Counted from the first letter of the stretch, positions 50,506-60,311 are shown. The stretch is DNA of 64,000 nucleotides from Trujillonella endophytica (GCF_900110555.1 NZ_FOEE01000011.1:105146-169145), one strand, 5' to 3'. A program made the numbers and translations. The notes: generated from the sequence alone by a model not told the origin.

Positions 50506-50527
50506 GCAGGCCCTCCGGAGGGCCTGC
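50506..50527 (+). promoter_or_regulatory. Perfect 22-nt palindrome in the leader of the WGAGP-repeat gene
   Basis: GCAGGCCCTC/CGGAGGGCCTGC is fully self-complementary and is followed by a pyrimidine-rich run CTACCTTTCTCCTTGTCC. It lies 69 bases upstream of ATG 50596. Could be a terminator/attenuator or a dimeric protein site. Confidence 0.6.
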
Positions 50528-50595
50528 GCTGCCTACCTTTCTCCTTGTCCGCGGCACCTTCCCCCCCTGTCGCGGTCACTACTTCAGGAGGACCC

Positions 50596-51489
50596 ATGGC
50601 GATCGGACGGACCCCCGGGTCCAGCTCCTCGCCGTCCTCCGGCGAGCACTCGCCGAGCGGCCTGCTCGCGGTCCTCGAGCGGGCCGAGGCCCGCCCGCCG
50701 GCGGGGCGGCCGCGTCCGCGCCGCGCGGTCGTGCACTCCGCGGCGAGCGCGCGTGGCCGCCGGGCGCTCCCCGCGGCCCGGCCGGTTCCGCAGCTCCGCC
50801 CGCGGCCGCCGGCGCCCGCCGCCGTCCCCCCGGCCGGTGCCGGCAGCACCCCCGCGTCCGCCATGTGGCGGCCGGCGGGGAGCCCGGACCGGCCGGCCGC
50901 TCCCACGCCGCAGCGCCGTTCCGGCCTGGCCCGGCGGCTCGCCCTGTGGGGCGCGGGACCCGGCGGCGCCCACCTGGCGTGGAACCGGCCCGCTCCGGCG
51001 CCGGTTCCCGAGCCCGTGCCGTCGGCGCCCCTGCGCGCCCGGCTGCGGCGCGGCGTCCGCCGGCTCGCCCTCTGGGGCGCCGGTCCCACCGGCGCCCACC
51101 TGGCCTGGAACGTGCCGCCCCAGCCGCGGGTCTACAGCCTCCGGCTGCCGCCCCTCCCCGCCACCGCGGCGGCCGGGCTGCCCGGCATCCCCCCGAACGA
51201 GCCCGCGGCGTCTTCCCCCGCCGCGGCGCTTCTCCCGGTCCCCCGCCCTCGGGCGGCCGGGTCGCACCTCCTCCGGGCTCCCGCCCGGCCACCCCGGGCG
51301 TCGCAGCCTCGGGCATCGGAGCCCACCGGATGGCCTGCCGTCCGACCGGAGCCCTGCCCCGCACTGCCAGCGCCGTCCGGCTGGCCGATCCGGGAGGCTC
51401 CCGGCCCGCGGGCCGGCACCCGGAGCCCCGTCCGCGCCCGGACGCGCGGCGACCCGGCCCCGTGCCGGATCCGGGGATCCCCTCCCTAG
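50596..51489 (+). CDS. Unrecognised Pro/Ala/Arg-rich protein with duplicated WGAGP-GAHLAWN motif
   Basis: 297 residues; family not recognised. The start is unusually well defined: AGGAGG five bases before ATG 50596. The N-terminal 100 residues are Ser/Pro/Ala/Arg-rich with one leucine patch (SGLLAVLERAE). Two copies of a motif follow, RRLALWGAGPGGAHLAWNRP (about 118-137) and RRLALWGAGPTGAHLAWNVP (about 158-177), separated by about 40 residues. After about residue 215 third-base GC bias weakens and the sequence becomes Pro/Arg-rich, so the natural end may have been lost. No signal peptide or membrane helix. Possible disordered adaptor with two short docking motifs (inference). Confidence 0.6.
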   Translation: MAIGRTPGSSSSPSSGEHSPSGLLAVLERAEARPPAGRPRPRRAVVHSAASARGRRALPAARPVPQLRPRPPAPAAVPPAGAGSTPASAMWRPAGSPDRPAAPTPQRRSGLARRLALWGAGPGGAHLAWNRPAPAPVPEPVPSAPLRARLRRGVRRLALWGAGPTGAHLAWNVPPQPRVYSLRLPPLPATAAAGLPGIPPNEPAASSPAAALLPVPRPRAAGSHLLRAPARPPRASQPRASEPTGWPAVRPEPCPALPAPSGWPIREAPGPRAGTRSPVRARTRGDPAPCRIRGSPP

Positions 51490-51983
51490 CCCGGTCCTCC
51501 CGACAGCACCTCCGGCCACCCGGCCGCCGTCCTCCCGGCACCGCCCCCGCCGCGACCGGTCGCACTCCGCGGCCGCGACCGACGACCCTGGTCGCCGACT
51601 CCTCCCTCCCCTGGCCCGCACGCCAGGCGCCCCCGGCCCACTCCCGACGGTGCACCCCCCGCACCGCCTCCTCGACCGCACCGCACCACGTACGCGCCTC
51701 GACCCCCCGCCGGCCCTGCCTCGAGCAGCGGCGCGCGGACCCTCCAGGGAGGCGCAGACGGCCGGCGGAGCGCTCGACGGGGCGACCCGGGGCCGTCCGC
51801 GGAATGGACGACAGGTCCAGCCGGTACCCGTGGACGGGTATCTGACCGGCTGCCGCACCTGGCCGACGCGGCGCCGGCTCCCGGACCGCGGAGCGCGGAG
51901 TCGCCGCAGACCGGTCGCAGGGTGCGAGGCGGGAACGGCGCCCCGGCCCCGGCCCGCGGACCCCGGTCCGCACCCGCACCCCC

Positions 51984-52050
51984 AGGCGGGCGTTCGCCCG
52001 GGGTCCCGATCGCTCCGCCGGCGATCGGGACCCCCGGGCGGCGCCCGCCT
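51984..52050 (+). repeat. 67-nt near-perfect hairpin
   Basis: Inner arms GGGTCCCGATCGC (52001-52013) and GCGATCGGGACCC (52021-52033) are perfect. Outer arms AGGCGGGCG (51984-51992) and CGCCCGCCT (52042-52050) continue the stem with a one-base bulge and a short internal loop. The seven-base loop is TCCGCCG. Stable structure expected in RNA of either strand. Confidence 0.85.
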
Positions 52051-52089
52051 CTCGCGTTCCGGGGGCCGCCCGGCCCGGCGGTGTCCTCC

Positions 52090-52123
52090 CCCACACCGGT
52101 GGCCGCGGGCCGCCCGGTGTGGG
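52090..52123 (+). repeat. Inverted repeat in the phosphatase leader
   Basis: CCCACACCGG (52090-52099) and CCGGTGTGGG (52114-52123) around a 14-base loop, 35 bases upstream of the chosen GTG 52159. It would form a hairpin close to the ribosome entry site, and it includes the alternative GTG 52117. Confidence 0.7.
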
Positions 52124-52158
52124 ACAAAGGACTGGATGAACCGGGAGCACGCGACGCG

Positions 52159-54276
52159 GTGAAGCCGCCCCCGCCGCGTCCGGCCCCCGAGCAGGGCCCG
52201 GCGGAGGCCGTCGACGCGGTGCACAGCCTGCGTCTCGAACTCGCCGTCGAGGCCGCCGGCATCGGCAGCTTCGACTGGGACCTCGTCACCGGCCGGCTGG
52301 ACTGGGACGACCGGCTGCTGGAGCTGTTCGGCTACACCCGCGAGGAGTGGGCCGGGTCGATCCAGGCCTTCAACGCCCGGCTGCACCCCGACGACGTCGA
52401 GGCCACGACGGCGGCCCTCCAGCACGCCATCGACGGCTGCGGCGCCTACGACGCCGAGTACCGCGTCGTCCTCCCGTCGGGCGAGACCCGCTGGGTGCGC
52501 GGCCGCGGGCGCGCGCTGGGCGACGAGGGGGGCATCGCCGTCCGGCTCCTGGGGGCCGCGTACGACACCACCAGCGCCCGCGCCGCCGACCTGCACGTCG
52601 CCCGGGTGCTGGAGGCCATGAACGAGGCCTTCTTCTCCCTGGACCGCGACTGGCGGTTCTCCTACGTCAACCGCCGGGCCGAGCAGGTGCTGGACCGCTC
52701 CCGCCCCGACCTGGTCGGCGGGGAGATCTGGTCGCTGTTCCCGCATGCCGTGGACAGCGACTTCGAGACGAACTACCGCGGCGCGGTCGCCTCCGGCCAG
52801 GAGCGGGTCTTCGAGGCCTACTACCCCGAGCCCCTGGACGCCTGGTTCGAGGTGCGGGCCTGGCCCACGCCCGACGGGCTGTCGGTGTACTTCCTCGACG
52901 TCACCGAGCGCCGTCGCGCGGAGACGGCGGCGCGCGAGGCCGCGGCCCGGCTCCGGGCGATCGCCGAGATCAGCAGCGCGATGGTCGACCAGCTGGGCCG
53001 GGTCCAGGACGAGCGGGCGGCGCTGCAGCGCGTGACCGAGGCGGTCGTGCCGGTGTTCGCCGACTGGGCCATCGGCACGCTCGTCGACGCGGACGGCCGG
53101 ATGCGCGACGTCGCCAGCTGGCACACCGATCCGGCGCTGCGCGCGACCACGGCCCGCTACGCCGCCCTGCGGCTCGCCGCCATCGCCGACGACGCCCCGG
53201 TGCTGCGTGCGCTGCGCTCGGGGCAGACCCTGACCGTCGACGACGTCCCGGCCGTCATCCGCCCCACCTTGCCGCCGGGCGAGGTCGTCGAGGTCTTCGA
53301 CCGGCTCGCCCCGCGCACCGCGCTCACCCTGCCCCTGGCCGCGCACGGGAAGACGCTGGGCGCGCTGAGCCTGTACCGCTCCGACAGCGGCCGGCCGGCC
53401 GACGCCGACGACGTCGCCGCGGCGCGCGAGGTGGCCGAGCGGGTCGCCCTCGCCCTGGACAACGCCCGGCTGCACGAGCAGCAGCGCCGGCTGGCCGAGG
53501 AGCTGCAGCGCAGCATGCTCACCGCGCCGCCCCGGCCCGACCACGCCGAGGTCGTCGTCCGCTACCTCCCGGCGGTGGAGGCCGCGCAGGTCGGCGGGGA
53601 CTGGTACGACGCCTTCCTCCAGCCCGGCGGCGCGATGGTGCTGGTGATCGGCGATGTCGTCGGCCACGACATCGCCGCGGCCGCGGCCATGGGGCAGCTG
53701 CGCGGGCTCGTGCGCGGCATCGCGTTCCGCGAGGGGGCGGACCCCTCGACGGTGCTCACCGACCTCGACGTCGCCGTCCGCGGCCTGGAGATGGACACCA
53801 TGGCGACCGCGATCGTCGCCCGGATCGAGCAGAGCCCCGAGCAGCGGGCCGCGGGGACGACGACGCTGCGCTGGTCCAACGCCGGGCACCCGCCGCCCCT
53901 GCTGATGCACGCCGACGGGCGGGTGGAGGAGCTGTCGGGGCCGCGCGCGGAGCTGATGCTCGGGGTCGACCCGACCGCCCGCCGCACCGACTCGACGGTC
54001 ACCGTCGACCGTCCGGCGACCGTGCTGCTCTACACCGACGGCCTGGTCGAGGCCCGCGACCAGGAGCTGGACGACGGCATCGCGGCGCTGCGCGAGGCTC
54101 TGGCCGACCTCGCGGACCTGCCGCTGGCCGAGCTCTGCGACGGGCTGCTGGCCCGGCTGCGCCCGCACGGGGTGGCCGACGACGTCGCTCTGGTCGCCGT
54201 CCGGCTGCACGCCGAGGACCGCCCGCGCCCGCCGGAGGCCGGCCCCCGGCACGTCCCCCCGGTGCCCGGGGCCTAG
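52159..54276 (+). CDS. PAS-PAS-GAF-PP2C (SpoIIE/RsbU-type) serine phosphatase
   Basis: 705 residues. Two PAS domains (about 20-135 and 140-255; first contains GSFDWDLVTGRLDWDDRLLE), a GAF domain (about 270-435), and a C-terminal SpoIIE-type PP2C (about 460-690) with GGDWYDAF, VIGDVVGHDIAAAA, SNAGHPPPLL, YTDGLVEARD and a DDVALVAVRL end. Such enzymes dephosphorylate anti-anti-sigma factors to release stress sigma factors. The start is uncertain: GTG 52159 has GGAG upstream, GTG 52117 lies in a hairpin. Its stop overlaps the convergent anti-sigma kinase stop. Confidence 0.9.
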   Translation: MKPPPPRPAPEQGPAEAVDAVHSLRLELAVEAAGIGSFDWDLVTGRLDWDDRLLELFGYTREEWAGSIQAFNARLHPDDVEATTAALQHAIDGCGAYDAEYRVVLPSGETRWVRGRGRALGDEGGIAVRLLGAAYDTTSARAADLHVARVLEAMNEAFFSLDRDWRFSYVNRRAEQVLDRSRPDLVGGEIWSLFPHAVDSDFETNYRGAVASGQERVFEAYYPEPLDAWFEVRAWPTPDGLSVYFLDVTERRRAETAAREAAARLRAIAEISSAMVDQLGRVQDERAALQRVTEAVVPVFADWAIGTLVDADGRMRDVASWHTDPALRATTARYAALRLAAIADDAPVLRALRSGQTLTVDDVPAVIRPTLPPGEVVEVFDRLAPRTALTLPLAAHGKTLGALSLYRSDSGRPADADDVAAAREVAERVALALDNARLHEQQRRLAEELQRSMLTAPPRPDHAEVVVRYLPAVEAAQVGGDWYDAFLQPGGAMVLVIGDVVGHDIAAAAAMGQLRGLVRGIAFREGADPSTVLTDLDVAVRGLEMDTMATAIVARIEQSPEQRAAGTTTLRWSNAGHPPPLLMHADGRVEELSGPRAELMLGVDPTARRTDSTVTVDRPATVLLYTDGLVEARDQELDDGIAALREALADLADLPLAELCDGLLARLRPHGVADDVALVAVRLHAEDRPRPPEAGPRHVPPVPGA

Positions 54277-54695
54277 CTCGGGAGGACGGCCCAGACGTGC
54301 TTGGTGCCGTCCTGCACGTACCAGCCGTGCGCGCTGGACAGCTCCGCGATCAGGTAGAGGCCGAGGCCCCCCTGGCTCGGGTCCCGCCCCACCGCCGGGG
54401 TCGGCGGTGCGTCGACCGCCCGGTCGGAGACCTCCAGGAGCCAGGCGGAGTCGGTGCGCCGCAGCGCGGCCCGCACGCCGCCGCGCCCGTGCCGCAGCGC
54501 GTTGGAGGCCATCTCGTCGAGGGCGAGCACGACGCGGTCGCGCGGCTCGGCGTCGGTGCTGTCGCGGAGCAGGGCGCGGACCTCGGCCCGGACGCCGGGC
54601 AGCTGGGCGATGGTGGAGAGCTCCCAGGAGCGGCCCCCCGAGGCAGGGGGCGGGGTCGCCGAGGGCCAGAGGGACCCGGCCGACTCCCGTGTCAC
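54273..54695 (-). CDS. RsbW-like ATP-binding anti-sigma/switch kinase (HATPase_c)
   Basis: 140 residues, HATPase_c_2 type: ALDEMASNALRHGRGG (N box), VSDRAVDAPPTP (degenerate G1) and QGGLGLYLIAELSSAHGW (G2). Clear paralogue of the gene at 48030-48527. Its stop codon overlaps the stop of the convergent PAS-GAF-PP2C phosphatase. A kinase and a phosphatase of opposite activity side by side fit a partner-switching module; the antagonist STAS protein is not in the window. Confidence 0.88.
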   Translation of the reverse strand: MTRESAGSLWPSATPPPASGGRSWELSTIAQLPGVRAEVRALLRDSTDAEPRDRVVLALDEMASNALRHGRGGVRAALRRTDSAWLLEVSDRAVDAPPTPAVGRDPSQGGLGLYLIAELSSAHGWYVQDGTKHVWAVLPS

Positions 54696-54726
54696 GCCCG
54701 TGCTACCTCACAATGTCGCGCCGGCC

Positions 54727-54778
54727 GAGGTTTGACCGAACACTCGCGTATGCGCGTCTGGAGCGCCGTCCAAACCTC
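54727..54778. promoter_or_regulatory. Spaced inverted repeat upstream of the anti-sigma kinase gene
   Basis: GAGGTTTG (54727-54734) and CAAACCTC (54771-54778), perfect 8-bp arms 36 bases apart, in the promoter region of the gene starting at 54695. Could be paired protein sites. Function not known. Confidence 0.35.
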
Positions 54779-54791
54779 TTCGTGACGGGTG

Positions 54792-56362
<1,571 letters not shown>

Positions 56363-56372
<10 letters not shown>

Positions 56373-57478
56373 CCGAACCTCTCCACGCCGAAGGGGGCGG
56401 CGAGCCCGGGCCGCTCGCCGGCCACCAGCAGCTCGGCCAGCAGCTCGCCGGTCAGCGGGGTGAGCAGCACCCCGTTGCGGTGGTGGCCGGTCGCGAGCAC
56501 GAGGCCCGGCACCCCCGACGGGCCCAGCAGCGGGGCGTTGTCCGGGGTGCCCGGGCGCCAGCGCGCGAGGGTCTCGGTCAGCTCGAGCTCGCTGACGCCG
56601 GGGACCACGTCGATCGCGTCGTGCAGCAGGTCGTGCACGCCGCCGGCGGTCACCGCGGCGTCGAAGCCCCGCTCCTCCACGGTGGCGCCGACGACGAGGC
56701 CGTCCTCGCCCTGCGGCACCAGGTACACCGAGCGGCCGCGGACCAGCGCGCGGACCGTGCCGTCGAGCAGCCCCGCGGCGCCGCGCAGCCGCAGGATCTG
56801 CCCCTTGACCGGGCGCACCGGCAGCGCGGGCGCGCCCGGCAGGTGGCCGCTGTGCGCGCCCAGGGCCAGGACGACGGCGCCGGCACGGACCTCCCCACCG
56901 CCGTCCAGCGCGAGCCCGCACGCCCGGCCGCCGTCGCGCAGCAGCCCGGCGGCGCGGGCGCGCACCACCCGGACCCCGGCCGCCTCGGCGGCCGCGAGCA
57001 GCGCCGGATGCAGCTCCCGCGGGTCGACGGAGAGGTCGCCGGCGACGTGCAGCGCGCCGCGCACCCGAGGGCTCAGCCCGGGCTCGCGGCGCCGCGCCTC
57101 CCGGCCCGGCAGCCGGTGCACCTCCAGCCCGAGCTCGCCGTGGAACCGCTGGAGGTCGGCCAGCGCGCGCACGTCGTCGTCGTCGAAGCCGACGACCAGC
57201 GTGCCCGCGGTCCGCAGCGGCACCCGCACGCCGGTGGCCGCGGCGAGCGCGTCGAGGAACGCGGGGTAGCGCTCCAGCGAGGCCAGGCAGAGCCGCAGCA
57301 GCGCCTCCTCGCCGTAGCCGGCCTCGGAGACCGGCGCGAGCATGCCGGCAGCGGCGCGCGAGGCGCCGCTGCCGGGGGCGTCGTCGACGACGGTCACCGA
57401 CAGCCCCCGCCGGGCCGCGTGCCAGGCCACCGACAGCCCGACCAGCCCACCGCCGGCGACGGCCACGTCGCACGTCAC
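56363..57478 (-). CDS. thiO: Glycine oxidase ThiO
   Basis: 371-residue FAD-dependent amine oxidase. N-terminal dinucleotide-binding motif VAVAGGGLVGLSVAWHAARR; C-terminal ATGHHRNGVLLTPLTGELLA. It oxidises glycine to dehydroglycine for ThiG in aerobic thiazole formation. GTG 57478 overlaps the upstream permease stop by four bases. Confidence 0.94.
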
Positions 57479-58815
57479 CGCGCGGACCGCCGGCGGCCCA
57501 GTACGGACGGCAGGCACAGCAGCGCGGTCAGCGCCGCGGCGACGCCGAGGCCGATCAGCGACGCCGACCAGCCGTTGGCCGGATCGATGCCCAGCTGCTC
57601 CTGGCGCGCCGTCCACCACGCCGTCCAGCCGCTGCCCGGGCCGCCGAAGTAGGTCGGCAGGGTCAGCTGGTAGGCCACGAACCCGGCCGCCCACGGGAGC
57701 AGGAACAGCGGGCGGGCGCGGGCGGTGTCGGAGGTGTCCCACGCGCCGCGCGGCGTGACCCCGTAGGCGACGGCGAAGACGCCGACCAGCGGCACGAACA
57801 CCGCGCCGATGAGGAAGAGGAACGGCTCGTAGGCGGCGATGTCGAAGGTCAGGGCGAGGACGGTGGCGACGGCGCCGACGACGACGGCGAGCACCCGGCG
57901 GTCGGCCCGCGGGGCGACGTTCTGCGCCGAGACCGCGGTCGAGTACAGGTTGGCGAACGCCTCGTCGAGCTCGACGGCGACCAGGACCAGCACCGCCACG
58001 GCCCCCAGCGGCGCGGCCAGCAGCGCGTCGACGACGTCGAGCCCGGAGCTGCCGTAGGCGGCCAGCGCCAGCACGCCGAGCGTGAACATCACGATGGTGG
58101 CCAGCCCGTAGCCGATGCCGGCGCCGGCGAACGCGGCCCGGCCGCTGCGCACGTGCCGGGTGTAGTCGGCGGCCAGCGGGAACCACGAGACAGGCAGCGC
58201 GATCACGATGTCGGCGGCGGTCCAGAAGGACGGCGCGGCGCCCTCGGTCAGCTCCGGCAGCGGCTCGAGCAGGACCTCGACGTACAGGTAGCCGATCGCG
58301 AGGACCGCCGCCCAGATCGCGTACCGGGCCAGCAGCCGGACCACGCCGAGCGGGCGCAGCGCCATGAGGGTGGCCAGCACGCCGGCGCCCAGCGCGAAGG
58401 GCCAGCGCGGGGCGTCCAGGACGCGCGACGCCGCCTCGGCGATGATCACGATCTCGAACGTCGCCCAGCCGACGCACTGCACCAGGTTGAACGCCGTCGG
58501 CAGCCAGGACGTGCGCCGGCCGAGCAGCCCGCGCAGCAGCACCATCGCGGGCACGCCCTCGCGGGCACCGGCGGCCGCGCCGATGCCCAGCAGCAGCGCC
58601 CCGACGACCGCGCCGACGACGACGGCGCCCAGCGTCTGCGCCAGCGGCCGGCCCGGCAGCACGACGAAGACCGCCGCCACCGGCAGCAGCAGGCTGACGC
58701 CGAGGTTGCCCCACAGGCCGAGGGAGTCGCGGAGGCCGAGCGACCGGCCGGGCGCCTCGGTGAGGGTCAGCGGGGCGTCCCCGCCGGTGGGGGGCGTGCG
58801 GACGGTGTCGCTCAT
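57475..58815 (-). CDS. cytX: CytX-type NCS1 permease (probable hydroxymethylpyrimidine uptake)
   Basis: 446 residues with 11-12 membrane helices of the nucleobase:cation symporter-1 family; SLGLWGNLGVSLLLPVA at helix 1 and DYTRHVRSG in a central loop. Location immediately behind a TPP riboswitch and ahead of thiOSG indicates a thiamine-precursor transporter, as described for CytX; the actual substrate is inferred. First gene of the leftward thiamine operon. Confidence 0.9.
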   Translation of the reverse strand: MSDTVRTPPTGGDAPLTLTEAPGRSLGLRDSLGLWGNLGVSLLLPVAAVFVVLPGRPLAQTLGAVVVGAVVGALLLGIGAAAGAREGVPAMVLLRGLLGRRTSWLPTAFNLVQCVGWATFEIVIIAEAASRVLDAPRWPFALGAGVLATLMALRPLGVVRLLARYAIWAAVLAIGYLYVEVLLEPLPELTEGAAPSFWTAADIVIALPVSWFPLAADYTRHVRSGRAAFAGAGIGYGLATIVMFTLGVLALAAYGSSGLDVVDALLAAPLGAVAVLVLVAVELDEAFANLYSTAVSAQNVAPRADRRVLAVVVGAVATVLALTFDIAAYEPFLFLIGAVFVPLVGVFAVAYGVTPRGAWDTSDTARARPLFLLPWAAGFVAYQLTLPTYFGGPGSGWTAWWTARQEQLGIDPANGWSASLIGLGVAAALTALLCLPSVLGRRRSAR

Positions 58816-58819
58816 GGCT

Positions 58820-58926
58820 GCTCCCTACGCCGGCATTACCCGGACAGGTTCCAGCGGTCGGCGGCGCAGTGCTCCCGATCGGGAGGAGCCGCCCTCTCAG
58901 CCCGGTTCGCCCGAGCTCCCGCACAC
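58820..58926 (-). ncRNA. TPP riboswitch upstream of cytX
   Basis: On the minus strand the conserved THI-element parts are in order: GGGAGC leader arm, GGGCTGAGAGGG, a GGCGGC/GCCGCC variable stem, CTGGAACCTGTCCGGGTAATG and GCCGGCGTAGGGA, ending five bases before the ATG. The short distance to the start suggests translational control by hiding the ribosome site when thiamine pyrophosphate binds. Confidence 0.95.
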
Positions 58927-58936
58927 GTGCGCGGCC

Positions 58937-58942
58937 ACTGTA
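58937..58942 (-). promoter_or_regulatory. -10 element for the cytX riboswitch transcript
   Basis: TACAGT on the minus strand (plus strand ACTGTA), about ten bases upstream of the riboswitch 5' arm. Faces the opposite way to the TACGGT element at 58953, giving a compact divergent promoter. Confidence 0.5.
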
Positions 58943-58952
58943 GCCGCACCCG

Positions 58953-58958
58953 TACGGT
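58953..58958 (+). promoter_or_regulatory. -10 element of a leaderless tenA-like promoter
   Basis: TACGGT eight bases upstream of GTG 58967, with no Shine-Dalgarno, consistent with a leaderless transcript. Confidence 0.5.
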
Positions 58959-58966
58959 GTCGTGCC

Positions 58967-59590
58967 GTGCCCACCGCCGACCTGCGCCGCGACCACCCCG
59001 GCCCGTGGGAGCGCGCCACCCGCCACCCGTTCCTGCTGGGGGTCCGTGACGGCACGCTGGCGCCGGGGGCGTTCGACACCTGGTTGGTGCAGGACGCGCA
59101 CTACGTCGCCGACCTGCTCACCTTCCAGGCCCGGCTGCTCGCCCGGGCGCCCCGCGCCGCGCAGGCGGTGCTCGCGGCCGGCGCGGTCGCCCTGGTGGAG
59201 GAGCTGGACTGGTTCGCGGAGCTCGCCGGGCGCCGGGGCCTGGACCTCACCGCGCCCCGGCTCCCGGCGACGACCGCGTACGGCGAGCTGCTGCGCCGGC
59301 TCGACGGCGCCGACGTCCCCGCGGCGCTCACCGCGCTGTGGGCGGTGGAGCGGGTCTACCTGGACGCGTGGACCGCCGCCGCCCCGGGCGCGCGGGAGTA
59401 CGCCGAGTACGTGGCGCACTGGACGACGCCGGGGTTCGCCGCGTACGTCGACGGGCTGGCGGCGGCCGCGGACGCGCTGGGCGGCCGGCACGACGACGTC
59501 GTCCTCGCGGTCCTCGACGCGGAGGTCGCGTTCTGGGACATGGCGCTCGGGGACGGCGCGGTGCCCGCCATCCCGCCCGGGCCCCGATGA
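58967..59590 (+). CDS. TenA-family protein lacking the catalytic Cys (TenA_E-like)
   Basis: 207-residue all-helical TenA/heme-oxygenase-like fold. The substrate Asp is kept in VQDAHYVADLL, but the segment that carries the nucleophilic Cys in true TenA reads TALWAVERVYLDAW without Cys. The C-terminal VAFWDMALGDG keeps aromatic and acidic residues. Cys-less TenA_E-type proteins act on amino-HMP precursors in salvage, which is the likely role (inference). GTG 58967; overlaps the next tenA by four bases. Confidence 0.83.
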   Translation: MPTADLRRDHPGPWERATRHPFLLGVRDGTLAPGAFDTWLVQDAHYVADLLTFQARLLARAPRAAQAVLAAGAVALVEELDWFAELAGRRGLDLTAPRLPATTAYGELLRRLDGADVPAALTALWAVERVYLDAWTAAAPGAREYAEYVAHWTTPGFAAYVDGLAAAADALGGRHDDVVLAVLDAEVAFWDMALGDGAVPAIPPGPR

Positions 59591-60201
59591 GCCTCGCCCG
59601 CCGGCTCTGGGCCGACTCCGCCGATCTCGCCGACGCCGCCCTCGCCCATCCGTTCGTGCGGGGCCTGGCCGACGGGTCGCTGCCGCGGGAGCGGTTCGCC
59701 GGCTACGTGGCGCAGGACGCCTTCTTCCTCCAGGCCTTCGCGCGCGGCTACGCGATGGCCGTCGTCCGCAGCCCCGACCGGGCCGGGCTGGATGCGTTCG
59801 CCGGCCTGCTGGCCGGGGTCCGCGACGAGCTGCGGCTGCACGACGGCTACGCCGCCCGCTGGGGCATCGACCTGGCGGCCGTGGCGCCGGTGCCGGCCAC
59901 GTCGGCCTACACCGACTTCCTGCTGGCCACCGCCGCCACCGGCGGGCTGGGGGAGGTCTGCGCGGCGATGACGCCGTGCATGCGGCTCTACGCCTTCCTC
60001 GGGCAGTCGCTGGCCGGCCGGGCGGCCGGCACCTACGAGGAGTGGGTCACCGCCTACGCCGACCCCGGCTTCGAGGCGCTGGCGGTCGCGCTGGAGCAGC
60101 TGCTGGACACCTACGCCGGGGACACCCCGGCCGTGGCGCGGGCCTACCGGCGCGCGATGGAGCTGGAGCTGGCCTTCTTCGCCTCGGCCTGGGCGGACTG
60201 A
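59587..60201 (+). CDS. tenA: TenA thiaminase II / aminopyrimidine aminohydrolase
   Basis: 204 residues. Canonical TenA residues are visible: QDAFFLQAFARGYA (substrate Asp), AMTPCMRLYAFLG with the catalytic Cys, and MELELAFFASAW with the C-terminal Glu. It hydrolyses aminopyrimidines from degraded thiamine to hydroxymethylpyrimidine for re-use by ThiD. Coupled to the Cys-less paralogue upstream, so the pair may act sequentially or form a complex. Confidence 0.93.
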   Translation: MSLARRLWADSADLADAALAHPFVRGLADGSLPRERFAGYVAQDAFFLQAFARGYAMAVVRSPDRAGLDAFAGLLAGVRDELRLHDGYAARWGIDLAAVAPVPATSAYTDFLLATAATGGLGEVCAAMTPCMRLYAFLGQSLAGRAAGTYEEWVTAYADPGFEALAVALEQLLDTYAGDTPAVARAYRRAMELELAFFASAWAD

Positions 60202-60218
60202 CCGCGCCGGCGGCTTGC

Positions 60219-60224
60219 TAGGTT
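60219..60224 (+). promoter_or_regulatory. -10 element for the thiM riboswitch transcript
   Basis: TAGGTT lies seven bases before the 5' arm of the TPP riboswitch and 18 bases after the tenA stop, giving thiMED its own promoter. Confidence 0.5.
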
Positions 60225-60230
60225 CGTCGG

Positions 60231-60307
60231 CGACACGGGGTGCCCGCGCGCCGGGCTGAGAGGACACCCGTCGAACCTGCCCAGGTCATGCTGGCGAAGG
60301 GATGTCA
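60231..60307 (+). ncRNA. TPP riboswitch upstream of thiM
   Basis: All THI-box parts are present: GACACGGGGTGCCC arm, GGGCTGAGAGGACACCCGTC, GAACCTGCCCAGGTCATGC and GGCGAAGGGATGTC. It is a compact version without the extra variable stem of the cytX copy. GACA and TGTC close P1. It ends a few bases before GTG 60312 and contains the only ribosome-site-like purines (GAAGGGA), so ligand binding should block translation of thiM. Confidence 0.95.
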
Positions 60308-60311
60308 CGGC

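Larger units (their letters stand above)
51490..52158. other. 669-base gene-free, C-rich, highly structured region
   Basis: No convincing gene in either strand. The first 300 bases are cytosine-rich on the + strand. At 51825-51840 there is a TACCCGT-GG-ACGGGTA inverted repeat ending in GGGTAT, a possible SigB-type -10. A 67-nt hairpin occupies 51984-52050 and another 10-bp inverted repeat 52090-52123. It is the 5' region of the PAS-GAF-PP2C phosphatase gene. Confidence 0.6.

Noticed and set aside
50584..54252. Very long open frame on the minus strand opposite the PAS-GAF-PP2C gene
   Set aside because: Composition is Arg/Gly/Pro/Val-rich without motifs; long antisense frames are expected at this GC content, while the plus strand encodes recognisable domains throughout.
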